From contig JBBRYX010000002.1 in assembly GCA_038237225.1 (NCBI GenBank), positions 186,001 to 250,000 on the forward strand: 64,000 nt of DNA, given 5' to 3'. The translations under genes were made by a program, and so were the position numbers. The stretch's first letter is position 1. Every line of letters begins with the position of its first letter. This document shows, in pieces, positions 8,603 to 17,163 of the stretch. Below the pieces are notes generated by a model. The model made no database searches, was not told the origin of the DNA, and saw only the letters and a program-made list of their open reading frames with translations. The DNA comes from DASVUC01 sp038237225. GTDB lineage: Bacteria; Planctomycetota; Phycisphaerae; Tepidisphaerales; Tepidisphaeraceae.

Positions 8603-9649
8603 TCAATACCTTCCATCGCGGGTTTCGAAGTGGGTCGGTTTGTTCAGGGTCGGTTGGTTTGATGCGATCCAGTGGGCGATCCACGAAACCATTTGCTCGG
8701 CGGTGATTGTCGGGTGGCCGTACATTCGATGGCCAAGCTGGCCATTGCTGAGCAGGGCATCGGGACGTTCGCTGCCCGTGAACTTTGGGGTTTTCTTAAG
8801 CAGTTGCCCGAATTGTTCGCAGACTTGTCGGACGGACAGAATCTCGGGGCCGGCGACATTGAGGATGAAGGCGGGTGTGGTTGCATCTGCCAGAGATGCG
8901 ATGGACATTGCATTGGCATCGCCTTGCCAGATCGCGTTGAGGGTGCCCATGGAAAGGTCGATCGGCTCTCCGGCGAAAACTTTCCGGGCCATATCGACGA
9001 GGACGCCGTAGCGCAGCTCGCAGGCGTAGTTGAGGCGGATGATGGAAACGAGGATGTTGTGTTCTTTGCTGTAGTGCTGGAAGGCGCGCTCGCGGCCCAG
9101 GCAGCTCATGGCGTATTCGCCGACGGGATTCGTCGGATCCGTTTCCCGGGAGCCTCCGCTGGTGACGGGGGTGAAGGGATAGACGTTGCCGGTTGAGAAA
9201 GCGGCGATGCGAGCGTTCTTGAAGCGCTGGGCGACCATGCCGGGGAGGACGGCGTTCATCGCCCACGTCAGGGGCTCGTCGCCGGTGGAACCGAATTTTC
9301 GCGCGGCCATGTAGATGATGTTCGGGGCGTCCGGCAGGCGCTTGAGCTGCTCGGGATCGAGGAGGTCGGCTTTGATGGTTTGAATTCCAAGCTGGTTGAG
9401 CTTCGTTTCTTCGGAGGCGTTGGAGAAGCGGGAGACGCCGATGATTTTGCGGGGCGACCGCGGACTTCCGTCCGCGGCTAGACTGGCGCGGACGAGCATT
9501 CTCGCGAGGGTGGGTCCCATTTTCCCGGCGACGCCAAGAATCAAAATGTCACCCTTCACCCGCTTCATTGCATCGATCGCGGCGGGTGTTGGGGTGGAGA
9601 GGAGATCCTCAAGCTGCTCGATGGATCGGATCGTGTCCGGATAATTCAC
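8603..9649 (-). CDS. NAD-dependent epimerase/dehydratase-like protein lacking the usual YxxxK lysine
   Basis: A 348-residue extended SDR-type protein. It starts at a GTG (9649) overlapping the stop of the upstream gene by three bases, implying translational coupling; the upstream open frame is a by-product of that overlap. The Rossmann motif is ILGVAGKMG near residue 38. Where extended SDRs have YxxxK, this protein has EYAMSCLGRE, so the catalytic lysine is absent. It may bind a nucleotide sugar or act as a non-classical reductase. Residues 57-64 (LAADGSPR) are encoded by an in-frame palindromic repeat. Fourth gene of the 14547-7479 operon. Confidence 0.7.
   Translation of the reverse strand: MNYPDTIRSIEQLEDLLSTPTPAAIDAMKRVKGDILILGVAGKMGPTLARMLVRASLAADGSPRSPRKIIGVSRFSNASEETKLNQLGIQTIKADLLDPEQLKRLPDAPNIIYMAARKFGSTGDEPLTWAMNAVLPGMVAQRFKNARIAAFSTGNVYPFTPVTSGGSRETDPTNPVGEYAMSCLGRERAFQHYSKEHNILVSIIRLNYACELRYGVLVDMARKVFAGEPIDLSMGTLNAIWQGDANAMSIASLADATTPAFILNVAGPEILSVRQVCEQFGQLLKKTPKFTGSERPDALLSNGQLGHRMYGHPTITAEQMVSWIAHWIASNQPTLNKPTHFETRDGRY
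9457..9480. repeat. In-frame palindrome within the epimerase-like gene (family D)
   Basis: CCGCGGACTTCCGTCCGCGG is a near-perfect palindrome flanked by TA on one side. The 24-base unit equals eight codons and encodes LAADGSPR in a surface loop just after the nucleotide-binding segment. No second copy was found in the window. Confidence 0.6.
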
Positions 9650-11484
9650 GGGACTTCCACCACGATTTCTTGCCGGAGCACGTCTCGCGAAAACGGCAGG
9701 GTCACCACGATGCGTCCCTCCCTGGTTTCGGCGTGTCCGTCTTTCACATATTGATTGTGCGGCAGCACGGGCCACTGCACGGTCGCACCTGCGGGCAGGT
9801 TGACCCGCCAGCCATCGTGCTGGAACCAGCCGCCGGTGTCTTCGGTTGTGAGCTTGATCGCTTGATCGGAGAGCTTTCCGGTCTTGTCGGATGCGGTGGA
9901 CCAGGCTTTGTCGAAGGATGCGAGGAAGGGGACATGGGCTTCGATGGGGCCGCGCGCGGAGGGGTCGGTTTCGCCGGAGTCGGCGATGACAGGACCTTCG
10001 GTGGAATAGATCAACCGCGCTTTGTTGGGATCGGAAAGGTCGACATGCACCTGGCATTTGATGAGATTGTACTGAAGGAGGAGGCGGGTTTGCTCGACAT
10101 CGAGTGAGGCGTCGTTGGGCGTGTGCCAGAGGCCTGACGGAGGAAGGAAGTTGGGAGACTCATCTCCCGGCTTGTGCTTCAGCAGCGAGACGTCGCCGAC
10201 GGTGAAGGTGCTCCAGAGGGGCTGAAGCTTAGTGTTCCCGCCGCCGAGGATCACGCCGGTTTTGTCGTGATAAAGACTGACCAGATTCTGCCGATCCTGG
10301 ATCCAGCGCGATTGGGAGACGTTGGTGTGATAGGCGCTCAGGCAGGTAAACCACGGGCCGGCGCGGCGGGTCATCGCGTTGTGGTCGCCCGTCATTGCAA
10401 CTTCCGTCGCGACCGAGGCCTTTAGGTCTCCTTCTTCGCCGTAGAGCATGAATGACGCGGCCTGATCGTTGTTCAGCAGGAGCTTGGACTTCTTGCTTCG
10501 TCGATCAAGCTGTTGCTTGAGATATCCCCGCCCCTCCGGCGTAAACGAGACGCCGACATTCGGGGCGAGAATGCTCTCCTCGTATTTGTTGCGCTCGTCG
10601 ACGGTTTCAACCGGCGTGCCGTCGGGATAGGTCATCGCGATGTGGAACCTCGTCGCGCGCTCGAGCGCCGGGCGGACGTATTCATCCTTCGAAATCGCGA
10701 AGTACGTTCCGATGGCGTCGAGGTACACCGTGTTGTAGATGACGACCGGCCCGGCGTGCTCGGACCAGAAGCCGCCGGGGTTTTGATAGTCGACGACCTT
10801 GTGCATGTAGGCGGCGGCTTTTTCGCACCAGTCGCTTCGATTAAAAGCTTTGCCCGCGATGTAAAGGCCCATGGCGTGGTGGCAGGGGATGTTGGCGAGG
10901 CGCTTGGACATCTCTTCCCTGGCGATGCCTTCAAAGCCCAGCGTCAGCGCCTTGTCCCATTTCTCGCGACGATCTTTGGGCATCGCATCCTTGGTCAGCG
11001 CATAGGCGCGGATCCAGCGCGAATACGTCCACGGCATATAAATGTCGCCCCAGGTCGAGTTGTCCTTCTTGCGGAAGATCCACTTGCCGGTCGGCTTTTG
11101 TTCGGCGATGAGCTTGTCGCCGCCGAGCATGATGGCGCTCAGGACTTCATCGTTGTGATACCACTTGTTGCCGGGATCCTTGATCGACCACGCGACGGCC
11201 AGGGTGTAAATGGGGTGCTGGTCGGAGCAGATCCAGGGATCGGCGCCCCAGGCGCCGGTGGTCTTGTTCTGTTTTTCGAGGAGACCCGGAACGGCGTCGG
11301 TGACGAAGTGGAGGAAGTCTTTCTTGTAGTCCCACGTGTCGGCATTCGCAGAATGCGTCGTCAGGATGACGAAAAGAATCATCAGGATGAGAGGCTTTCC
11401 CGTAGCACGGGCATCTTGCCCGTGTCCAGATCGCAAACACGGGCAAGATGCCCGTGCTACGGTGAGATGAGTCAACTTTCGCAC
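9646..11484 (-). CDS. Secreted protein with putative alpha/alpha-toroid and beta-sandwich regions, unknown function
   Basis: A 612-residue protein. The GTG start at 11484 is supported by AAAGG seven bases upstream. The N-terminus holds a hydrophobic signal segment (LILMILFVILTTHSANA) followed by mature sequence ADTWDYKKDF. Residues 9-28 in front of it are encoded by a 59-base perfect inverted repeat, so the n-region of the signal peptide has been extended. The mature part has many Trp/His-rich helical blocks (for example CHHAMGLYIAGKAF and WSEHAGPVVIYNTVYLDAIG) and a strand-rich C-terminus, reminiscent of polysaccharide lyases and related enzymes, but no family was recognised. Third gene of a five-gene operon. 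An internal ATG (codon 35) is an alternative start. Confidence 0.6.
   Translation of the reverse strand: MRKLTHLTVARASCPCLRSGHGQDARATGKPLILMILFVILTTHSANADTWDYKKDFLHFVTDAVPGLLEKQNKTTGAWGADPWICSDQHPIYTLAVAWSIKDPGNKWYHNDEVLSAIMLGGDKLIAEQKPTGKWIFRKKDNSTWGDIYMPWTYSRWIRAYALTKDAMPKDRREKWDKALTLGFEGIAREEMSKRLANIPCHHAMGLYIAGKAFNRSDWCEKAAAYMHKVVDYQNPGGFWSEHAGPVVIYNTVYLDAIGTYFAISKDEYVRPALERATRFHIAMTYPDGTPVETVDERNKYEESILAPNVGVSFTPEGRGYLKQQLDRRSKKSKLLLNNDQAASFMLYGEEGDLKASVATEVAMTGDHNAMTRRAGPWFTCLSAYHTNVSQSRWIQDRQNLVSLYHDKTGVILGGGNTKLQPLWSTFTVGDVSLLKHKPGDESPNFLPPSGLWHTPNDASLDVEQTRLLLQYNLIKCQVHVDLSDPNKARLIYSTEGPVIADSGETDPSARGPIEAHVPFLASFDKAWSTASDKTGKLSDQAIKLTTEDTGGWFQHDGWRVNLPAGATVQWPVLPHNQYVKDGHAETREGRIVVTLPFSRDVLRQEIVVEVP
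11402..11460. repeat. Paired palindrome (family A), perfect 24-bp inverted repeat
   Basis: Two 24-base arms (11402-11425 and 11437-11460) are exact reverse complements around an 11-base loop, and each arm is itself a hairpin (ACGGGC/GCCCGT). It lies in the first codons of the secreted-protein gene. Related copies are at 15010, 16508, 20929, 22125 and 63800. Confidence 0.8.
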
Positions 11485-11496
11485 GTGAGAACCTTT

Positions 11497-12741
11497 CTAT
11501 CGTTTAGATTGAAACCAGTGCACGACGCGCTCGAACCCCTTCACTGTCTCGTCGAGATCCTGATCGGTGTAGCCTTCATTAACAGCGACAACGACGCAGG
11601 TGTCGAGAATCTCCTCGGCAACGGGGCATTTAACCGAGCTGTAATCCACGGCTTTGTAAGGGTGCTCGCCATGATCGAAGGCGCTGTGGTTGAGGAAGAG
11701 CGGATACTTGTACACCGGCCGCTGAATGTAATGGGCGGCAGCGGGAAGTTTTTCGGCTTGTAGCGCTTTGGCGAATTCATCGGCCGTCGCGCCAAGCGTC
11801 TTTGGTTCAACCCGCATCATGTAAAACCAGTACGAGGGCTCGCAACCTTCCGTGGTTTTTGGCAGGAGCAGCCCCGGGAAGTTTGCGAGGCGCTTCGTCA
11901 GTCGGTCGCACCAGTTTCGGCGGCTGTTCACGATGAAATCAAGCTTGCCGAGTTGCGCCAAAGCGACGGCGCCCTGAAGCTCGGTCATGCGATAGTTGGC
12001 GGCGAGAAAGGTGGGGTTGCGATCGGTGACGCCGGGGGCGCGGTTGTATCCTTTATCCGTGCACAGGCGAAGCTTGGTCGCCAGCTTCTCGTCGTTGGTG
12101 ACGGTGACACCACCGTCGCCGCAGGAGATGTGCTTGAATTCGTTGTAGCTGTAGCAGCCCATCTGCCCGATGGTGCCGACGGGTTTGCCGTGGTAGGTAC
12201 AGCCGTGGGATTGGGCGCAATCTTCGATCACCCAGAGGTTGTGCTTCACGGCAATCGGCCAAATCGCATTCATCTCACAAGCGTTGCCGGCGAGGTGGAC
12301 GGGAATAATCGCCTTGGTCTTCGGCGTGATCGCTTTCATCACGGCGGCGGGATCCATGTTGTAGGTGCGCGGATCGAGATCAACGAAGATCGGAATCGCG
12401 CCTTGCCAAAGAACCGGAAGAACGGTTCCCATGTCCGTGATCGGAGGAACGATGACTTCATCACCGGGAGAAATCCCCGCGGCCATGCAAGCCGCATGAA
12501 TCGCCGCGGTTCCGCTCGTGCTCGCGACGGCATGTTTCGCCTGCACTTTCTTCGCGAAGGCGGCCTCCATCCCGTAGACTTTTTTCCCGTGGGCGTAGAA
12601 GAGCGAGCCTTGGTCGATGGCTTCCTTAAGCTGGGTCATCTCCTCGTCGCCGTAGCGTTTGAATTTGCCGTACGGCAAAGTCTTCGCAGGTTTGCCGCCC
12701 GCGATCGCGGGAGTGTCGATGGGCATGGTGGAAGTGGTCAT
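11497..12741 (-). CDS. DegT/DnrJ/EryC1/StrS family PLP-dependent aminotransferase
   Basis: A 414-residue fold-type I aminotransferase acting on 4-keto or 3-keto nucleotide sugars or amino sugars. The internal aldimine lysine is in NEFKHISCGDGG, and other hallmarks are STSGTAAIHAA near the N-terminus and DCAQSHGCTYHGK with the PLP-contacting Asp. Three ATG codons stand in a row at 12747, 12744 and 12741; the last gives the best spacing from AGGA. The upstream extension in the same frame reads through a repeat and is rejected. It belongs to a minus-strand operon with a NodB-like deacetylase, a secreted protein, an epimerase-like protein and a DapA-family lyase, suggesting amino-sugar metabolism. 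Confidence 0.85.
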   Translation of the reverse strand: MTTSTMPIDTPAIAGGKPAKTLPYGKFKRYGDEEMTQLKEAIDQGSLFYAHGKKVYGMEAAFAKKVQAKHAVASTSGTAAIHAACMAAGISPGDEVIVPPITDMGTVLPVLWQGAIPIFVDLDPRTYNMDPAAVMKAITPKTKAIIPVHLAGNACEMNAIWPIAVKHNLWVIEDCAQSHGCTYHGKPVGTIGQMGCYSYNEFKHISCGDGGVTVTNDEKLATKLRLCTDKGYNRAPGVTDRNPTFLAANYRMTELQGAVALAQLGKLDFIVNSRRNWCDRLTKRLANFPGLLLPKTTEGCEPSYWFYMMRVEPKTLGATADEFAKALQAEKLPAAAHYIQRPVYKYPLFLNHSAFDHGEHPYKAVDYSSVKCPVAEEILDTCVVVAVNEGYTDQDLDETVKGFERVVHWFQSKR

Positions 12742-12750
12742 CATCATTCC

Positions 12751-12776
12751 TGTGGGGGCGACATTTGTGTCGCCCG
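12751..12776. repeat. Palindromic repeat (family B variant) before the aminotransferase gene
   Basis: GGGCGACATTTGTGTCGCCC is a perfect-armed hairpin (GGGCGACA/TGTCGCCC), followed by another GGGCGACA at about 12794. It resembles the GGCGACGCCTGCGTCGCC copies at 23629 and 61609. It sits directly upstream of the aminotransferase ribosome binding site. Confidence 0.65.
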
Positions 12777-12807
12777 ATTGGCTTAAGAAAAGAGGGCGAC
12801 ACTGCAA

Positions 12808-14547
12808 CTACCGTTGAACCTGCATGCGTGTTGGTTTGCCCGCTTCGATTGTCTGAACAAACGCTTCAAAACCAAAACCCCACGCTTCCATATCGATTTT
12901 GCCGTTCAGGACGAGGATCGTGGCATCAGTCAGGGTCTCCGAGGATTTAAGACTCAGCGTCGTTCCGTCGAACGATTCCACTTTCACATCCCGCCGGGCG
13001 CGTTCCCATTGGTTGATCTGTTTCGCGGTCCACCATTCCATGCCTTCTTCTCTCGCTCGCCTGGCGACCATCAGCAGAGATTCGCCGACTTCCGGTTTGC
13101 TGGTATGGGCCGGGTGATAAAGCTGGTGGAAGATGCCGTGGTGGCGCTTAACGGTCGCGAGGAGCGCTTCAAACAGCTCGACCGGAGCGAAAACGTGGAG
13201 GTCCTGGGTGGGGAGGCACATCTCGAGCACGTCGATCTTTCTCCCGCGGAACGTGACCGGGAAGTAGAGATGGCAAGTGCCAAAATTGTAGCCCGCTTCT
13301 CCCGTTTTGCTCGCGCCCTTCGACTGGTCCATCTGGATGCCGCGGGCGGCGCACCATTCAAAAAATTCCACATCGCCTTCCCAGCGGGTGTAGTGGTTTT
13401 TGTTGGTGACCGGCTTTTCGCCGAACATCGCGACCAGCTCGCGACGCTGCTCGTCAAATTCTTTTTCCGAGAAGATCGTGCCTTCCGTCATGGCGTCGTA
13501 ATGCGTCGCAAGCTCGTGACCGGCTGATTTGATTTTCGAGATAAGAGAAGGCTCGTAGCCGGGGAGGATCACGCACCACGTCGCCTTGATCTTCGCTTCA
13601 TCCAGAAGCGCGACGAGACGATGCGCCTTCTCCGGCTCATTGCCGTCCGTGTCGTGGGACATGTGCGCCAGGGCCGGGAGCTTTCGCGGATAAAGCCAGA
13701 GAATCGGAAGCGCGACGTTCTGCTCGCGAGCGGCGTGGAAGATGGAGCGGAGGAAAACCTCGCGCCAAACATCCGCCGCTGGCTCCAGGTAGCAGCGGAA
13801 GTTGCTCATCCCCGGGACCGAGTCGCGATCCAGCTCCCAATCGAGAACGCAGCCGTCGTCCGCTTTCAGCACCGAATCGTTCACCGGACCGGAGCCGTCC
13901 GGCGCGGGCACACCGTCGCGCGTGACGCAGATGCCTTGTTGAATCCGCACGAGCGTTCCCGTGATGTCCGCGGCTATCAGGATCGCGCGGCCCTTGCCGG
14001 CGACGTGCTCGAGAACTCCGGGGCGATCGGTCTGCCGGCCGTGCTTATCGTCGACCCGCGCGAGCACTTTGGCGCCGCGTGAGATTACCGTGACACCGCC
14101 AAAGGTGTGAAGCGGGCGCTTCACATGCGCAACCGCGGGATGCTCGGTCTCGTTCTTGACGAGATAACCTTCACCCAGTGATTTGAACGCTGCGCCGCCC
14201 CACGACCACATATCCGGTTTCTGAAGACTTGCTCCAAGCACTTCGTCCATCCCGCAAACGCCCGCAACGGAAATCCACGCGCCGCCGGCCTTCACCCAGT
14301 CGGCCAGCTTGTGCTTCACTTTTTCATGCAGGTCCGTTTCACCGACGGTGACCAGGATCTTGAGCGAATCAAGCACGAGATCCAGTTTATTGAGCTCGAC
14401 ACCAGTGTAGAAAACGCCGGCGTGCTGTAGGACTTCGTGGATGTAGTGCGGATAGCTGGTGGTTCGGGCGCGGTTGGGTCCGATTTCAGGAAAGACGCAG
14501 ACGCCGAGGGGCAGGGGGGGGTGGAGGGTCGGAGCGGTCGCACTCAT
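12808..14547 (-). CDS. Polysaccharide deacetylase-like protein with N-terminal amidotransferase-like region
   Basis: A 579-residue protein. The C-terminal half carries a NodB-type barrel: SHDTDGNEPEKA contains the catalytic and metal-binding Asp residues, HELATHYDAM the metal-binding His residues and KNHYTRW the substrate Arg region. The N-terminal 230 residues read like a class I glutamine-amidotransferase or trimerisation-type fold (ILVTVGETD, KAGGAWISVAGVCG, GKGRAILIAADITG), without an obvious catalytic triad. No signal peptide is visible, so it may be cytoplasmic. It heads the five-gene operon running to 7479. Sugar or amino-sugar deacetylation is inferred from fold and context; the exact substrate is unknown. 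Confidence 0.65.
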   Translation of the reverse strand: MSATAPTLHPPLPLGVCVFPEIGPNRARTTSYPHYIHEVLQHAGVFYTGVELNKLDLVLDSLKILVTVGETDLHEKVKHKLADWVKAGGAWISVAGVCGMDEVLGASLQKPDMWSWGGAAFKSLGEGYLVKNETEHPAVAHVKRPLHTFGGVTVISRGAKVLARVDDKHGRQTDRPGVLEHVAGKGRAILIAADITGTLVRIQQGICVTRDGVPAPDGSGPVNDSVLKADDGCVLDWELDRDSVPGMSNFRCYLEPAADVWREVFLRSIFHAAREQNVALPILWLYPRKLPALAHMSHDTDGNEPEKAHRLVALLDEAKIKATWCVILPGYEPSLISKIKSAGHELATHYDAMTEGTIFSEKEFDEQRRELVAMFGEKPVTNKNHYTRWEGDVEFFEWCAARGIQMDQSKGASKTGEAGYNFGTCHLYFPVTFRGRKIDVLEMCLPTQDLHVFAPVELFEALLATVKRHHGIFHQLYHPAHTSKPEVGESLLMVARRAREEGMEWWTAKQINQWERARRDVKVESFDGTTLSLKSSETLTDATILVLNGKIDMEAWGFGFEAFVQTIEAGKPTRMQVQR

Positions 14548-14624
14548 GGTGGTTCACAGTGTAAGCGAATCGCGTGGCTTTTGAATTCCCCCCATCCAGC
14601 GCATACCCTCCCATACCACTCGTC

Positions 14625-16496
14625 ATGAACCAGGGCTACGACATCATCGTGATCGGCGGCGGCCACGCAGGGGCGGAGGCCGCGTGGGCGGCATCGCGCC
14701 TTGGCGCATCGACGGCCTTGATCACCCTCGATCCCTCCAAAATTGGGGCGATGAGCTGCAACCCCGCCATCGGGGGTTTGGCCAAGGGTCAGATGGTTCG
14801 CGAGATCGATGCGCTGGGCGGCCTGATGGGCATCGCAACCGACAACACCGGCATCCAGTTTCGAATGCTCAACCGGAGCAAAGGCCCAGCGGTCTGGGGG
14901 CCGCGGGCACAGTGCGATAAGTATCGATATGCGGCGGAGGTCCAGCGGCTTCTGCGGACGTGTCCGAATCTCACCATCATCTCCGGCGAAGTGGCTGACA
15001 TTGAAACACGTAGCATGGGCATCTCGCCCATGCAGCACGGGCGAGACGCCCATGCCATTGTCGAAGCAGTAATCCTCGGCAACGGGACTCGACTGAATTG
15101 CCGCGCCGTGATCATCACCACCGGAACCTTTTTGCGCGCCCTCATGCACACCGGCGAAACCAAAACCGAAGGCGGTCGCGTCGGCGAAGCAGCCGCCAAA
15201 GGTCTCTCCGGCTGCCTCCAACGCCTGGGGCTCGAACTGGGTCGACTGAAGACCGGCACACCTCCGCGGCTGGATCGAGATACGATTGATTTTTCCGTCT
15301 TTGAATCCCAACCCGGTGACGAGTCGCCATCGGCATTCTCCTATCTCAACGAATACGACGGCGCCCGCTGGCATCCACCCCTGGCTCAGGTGAATTGCTG
15401 GATCACCGCCACCACCGAGGAAGTTCACAACATCATCCGCGCCAATCTCCACCGCGCGCCGATGTACTCCGGTCAGATCGAATCCACAGGCCCGCGATAT
15501 TGTCCGAGCATCGAAGACAAGGTCGTTCGTTTTGCCGACAAGAGCTCCCACCACATTTTCTTGGAGCCGGAGGGGCTGGAGACCAACGAGATTTATTGCA
15601 ACGGGATCTCCACCTCGCTCCCGCGCGATGTCCAGGAGCAGATCATTCCGCGGATCCCGGGGCTCCAGAACGCGAAGATTCTTCGCTACGGCTACGCGGT
15701 CGAATATGACATGATCTGGCCCACTCAGATCCGCGCCACCTTGGAGACGAAAGCGGTGGGAGGCTTGTTCCTCGCCGGGCAGATCAACGGGACCTCCGGG
15801 TATGAAGAAGCGGCCGCGCAGGGATTGGTCGCCGGGATCAACGCGACCAGGTATGCCGCCAGCGGCGCCGCGGATTTCACGTTCACCCGAGATCAGTCCT
15901 ACATCGGCGTCCTCGTTGATGATCTGGTGACCAAGCCGCCGACCGAACCGTATCGCATGTTCACGAGCCGCGCCGAGCATCGGCTGCATCTTCGCGCGGA
16001 TAATGCGGATGAGCGGCTGACACCGATCGGACGCGAAGTGGGGCTTGTGGATGATGCGCGCTGGTCGCGGTTTACGAATCGTCGAGAGACGGTTGAATCC
16101 ACACTCGCGATTCTTCGGCAAGCGCGACTTGAAGGCGGACAATCCGCTTTTGACTTGCTCCGCCGGCCGGAAACGAAGCTGGCGGCACTGGCCAAGGATT
16201 TCCCGGCGCTGGGCTCGGTTCCCGATGAAGTCGCGCGGCTGGTCGAGATTCGCGCCAAATACGATGGCTACATCACCCGCCAGTCGAAAGCGATCAACCG
16301 CTTCGCGCAGCTTGAGCACAAGCTGATTCCCACGGCAATTGATTACACGATGGTTCCCGGATTGCGAAACGAAGCCAAGCAAAAACTTTCCAAGTTCACG
16401 CCGCGGTCATTGGGTCAGGCGCTTAGAATTTCCGGCATCACACCAGCGGATGTGACCGTGCTCGCGGTCCATCTGGATGCCCGACGTCGACGGTAA
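14625..16496 (+). CDS. mnmG: tRNA uridine-5-carboxymethylaminomethyl modification enzyme MnmG (GidA)
   Basis: A 623-residue FAD protein that, with MnmE, installs cmnm5 on wobble uridines of tRNA. The FAD motif VIGGGHAGAEAAWAA begins near residue 8; CNPAIGGLAKG, GRLKTGTPPR and the C-terminal RISGITPADVTVLAV are diagnostic. ATG at 14625 is used because it puts the FAD motif at the usual distance; 14574 is too far upstream. Residues about 129-144 (ending GRDAHA) have no counterpart in the E. coli protein and are encoded by an in-frame palindromic repeat. The gene is divergent from the five-gene operon at 14547, and mnmE is not in the window. Confidence 0.95.
   Translation: MNQGYDIIVIGGGHAGAEAAWAASRLGASTALITLDPSKIGAMSCNPAIGGLAKGQMVREIDALGGLMGIATDNTGIQFRMLNRSKGPAVWGPRAQCDKYRYAAEVQRLLRTCPNLTIISGEVADIETRSMGISPMQHGRDAHAIVEAVILGNGTRLNCRAVIITTGTFLRALMHTGETKTEGGRVGEAAAKGLSGCLQRLGLELGRLKTGTPPRLDRDTIDFSVFESQPGDESPSAFSYLNEYDGARWHPPLAQVNCWITATTEEVHNIIRANLHRAPMYSGQIESTGPRYCPSIEDKVVRFADKSSHHIFLEPEGLETNEIYCNGISTSLPRDVQEQIIPRIPGLQNAKILRYGYAVEYDMIWPTQIRATLETKAVGGLFLAGQINGTSGYEEAAAQGLVAGINATRYAASGAADFTFTRDQSYIGVLVDDLVTKPPTEPYRMFTSRAEHRLHLRADNADERLTPIGREVGLVDDARWSRFTNRRETVESTLAILRQARLEGGQSAFDLLRRPETKLAALAKDFPALGSVPDEVARLVEIRAKYDGYITRQSKAINRFAQLEHKLIPTAIDYTMVPGLRNEAKQKLSKFTPRSLGQALRISGITPADVTVLAVHLDARRRR
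15010..15058. repeat. Paired palindrome (family A) inserted in frame in mnmG
   Basis: First arm 15010-15033 (TAGCATGGGCATCTCGCCCA core) and second arm 15035-15057 are near-exact reverse complements with four differences, all in the second arm. The unit codes for about 16 residues in MnmG. Intact relatives are intergenic at 63800-63858 and near-intergenic at 11402-11460. Confidence 0.8.
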
Positions 16497-16507
16497 AGCG
16501 TCTTCAC

Positions 16508-16532
16508 GTAGCACGGGCATCTTGCCCGTGTT
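16508..16532. repeat. Half palindrome (family A) after mnmG
   Basis: A single arm with TAGCACGGGCATCTTGCCCG plus loop-like sequence GAGGATCCGCAA follows eleven bases after the mnmG stop. The second arm is missing. It could serve as a weak terminator between mnmG and the convergent membrane-protein operon. Confidence 0.6.
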
Positions 16533-16593
16533 GAGGATCCGCAACGCCAATGCGTTTCAATTGTCCTGCGCGCCAGGCGGCTTTATGCAGGCA

Positions 16594-17163
16594 TCAAACG
16601 CGCTTCTCCCGCATCGCGAGCGGCGGTTGAAAAATCTCCGTCAGGATGAACTGCTGCCGGAGGGTCCTGGGGGTGAGCCACTTGGCGATGGCGGGGGCGC
16701 CCGCACCGGGTGCCGCCGGTCGCCTGGAGACTTCCGATCTTGATCCCACGGACGTCAAGGCGGCGGATTGCGCCGCCGGTGCCGCGGGAGCCGCAGCGCG
16801 AACAACAACCGGCGGCAGCGAAGGGGGAGTTGCTCTCTGTTTTCGCGTCTTCGGAATTGTCAGCGGCTTTCGCGCCACTGGACGCGGCGGCCTGAGGACT
16901 TCGGGGAACCTCCGGGCAATGGATTCACTGATCCGCACCGGGCGCTTCGGCTGCACGCGGGGGATGGGTTGCTGCTGCTGCGGAGCCTGAATTTGCTCGC
17001 GAATCATCTCCCGCCGTCGCGCCTCAGCGCCCGCCTTCTTCTGCTTGTTCACCCATTGCGAGATGGCGCTGATCGCCCAGAAGGCAATGAAAACCAAGCC
17101 GCCGATGACCTTCGTCCAGTCGTCATCGCCCCGGGCGAGAATGTGAAGTGCTGCGCTCATCAT
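16594..17163 (-). CDS. Small single-pass membrane protein, last gene of NfeD/FloA operon
   Basis: A 189-residue protein with one N-terminal membrane helix (VIGGLVFIAFWAISAISQWV), then a charged and Pro/Ala/Gln-rich linker and a conserved-looking C-terminal end (WLTPRTLRQQFILTEIFQPP). No named family was recognised. The start ATG at 17163 overlaps the floA stop by one base (TGATG), so it is translationally coupled. The cytoplasmic tail may bind a partner at FloA membrane domains, which is inference from operon position only. Confidence 0.7.
   Translation of the reverse strand: MMSAALHILARGDDDWTKVIGGLVFIAFWAISAISQWVNKQKKAGAEARRREMIREQIQAPQQQQPIPRVQPKRPVRISESIARRFPEVLRPPRPVARKPLTIPKTRKQRATPPSLPPVVVRAAAPAAPAAQSAALTSVGSRSEVSRRPAAPGAGAPAIAKWLTPRTLRQQFILTEIFQPPLAMREKRV

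Noticed and set aside
11402..11460. Insertion sequence remnants
   Set aside because: The palindromes are short, have no transposase and occur in several unrelated families, so they are treated as palindromic repeats and not as insertion sequences.
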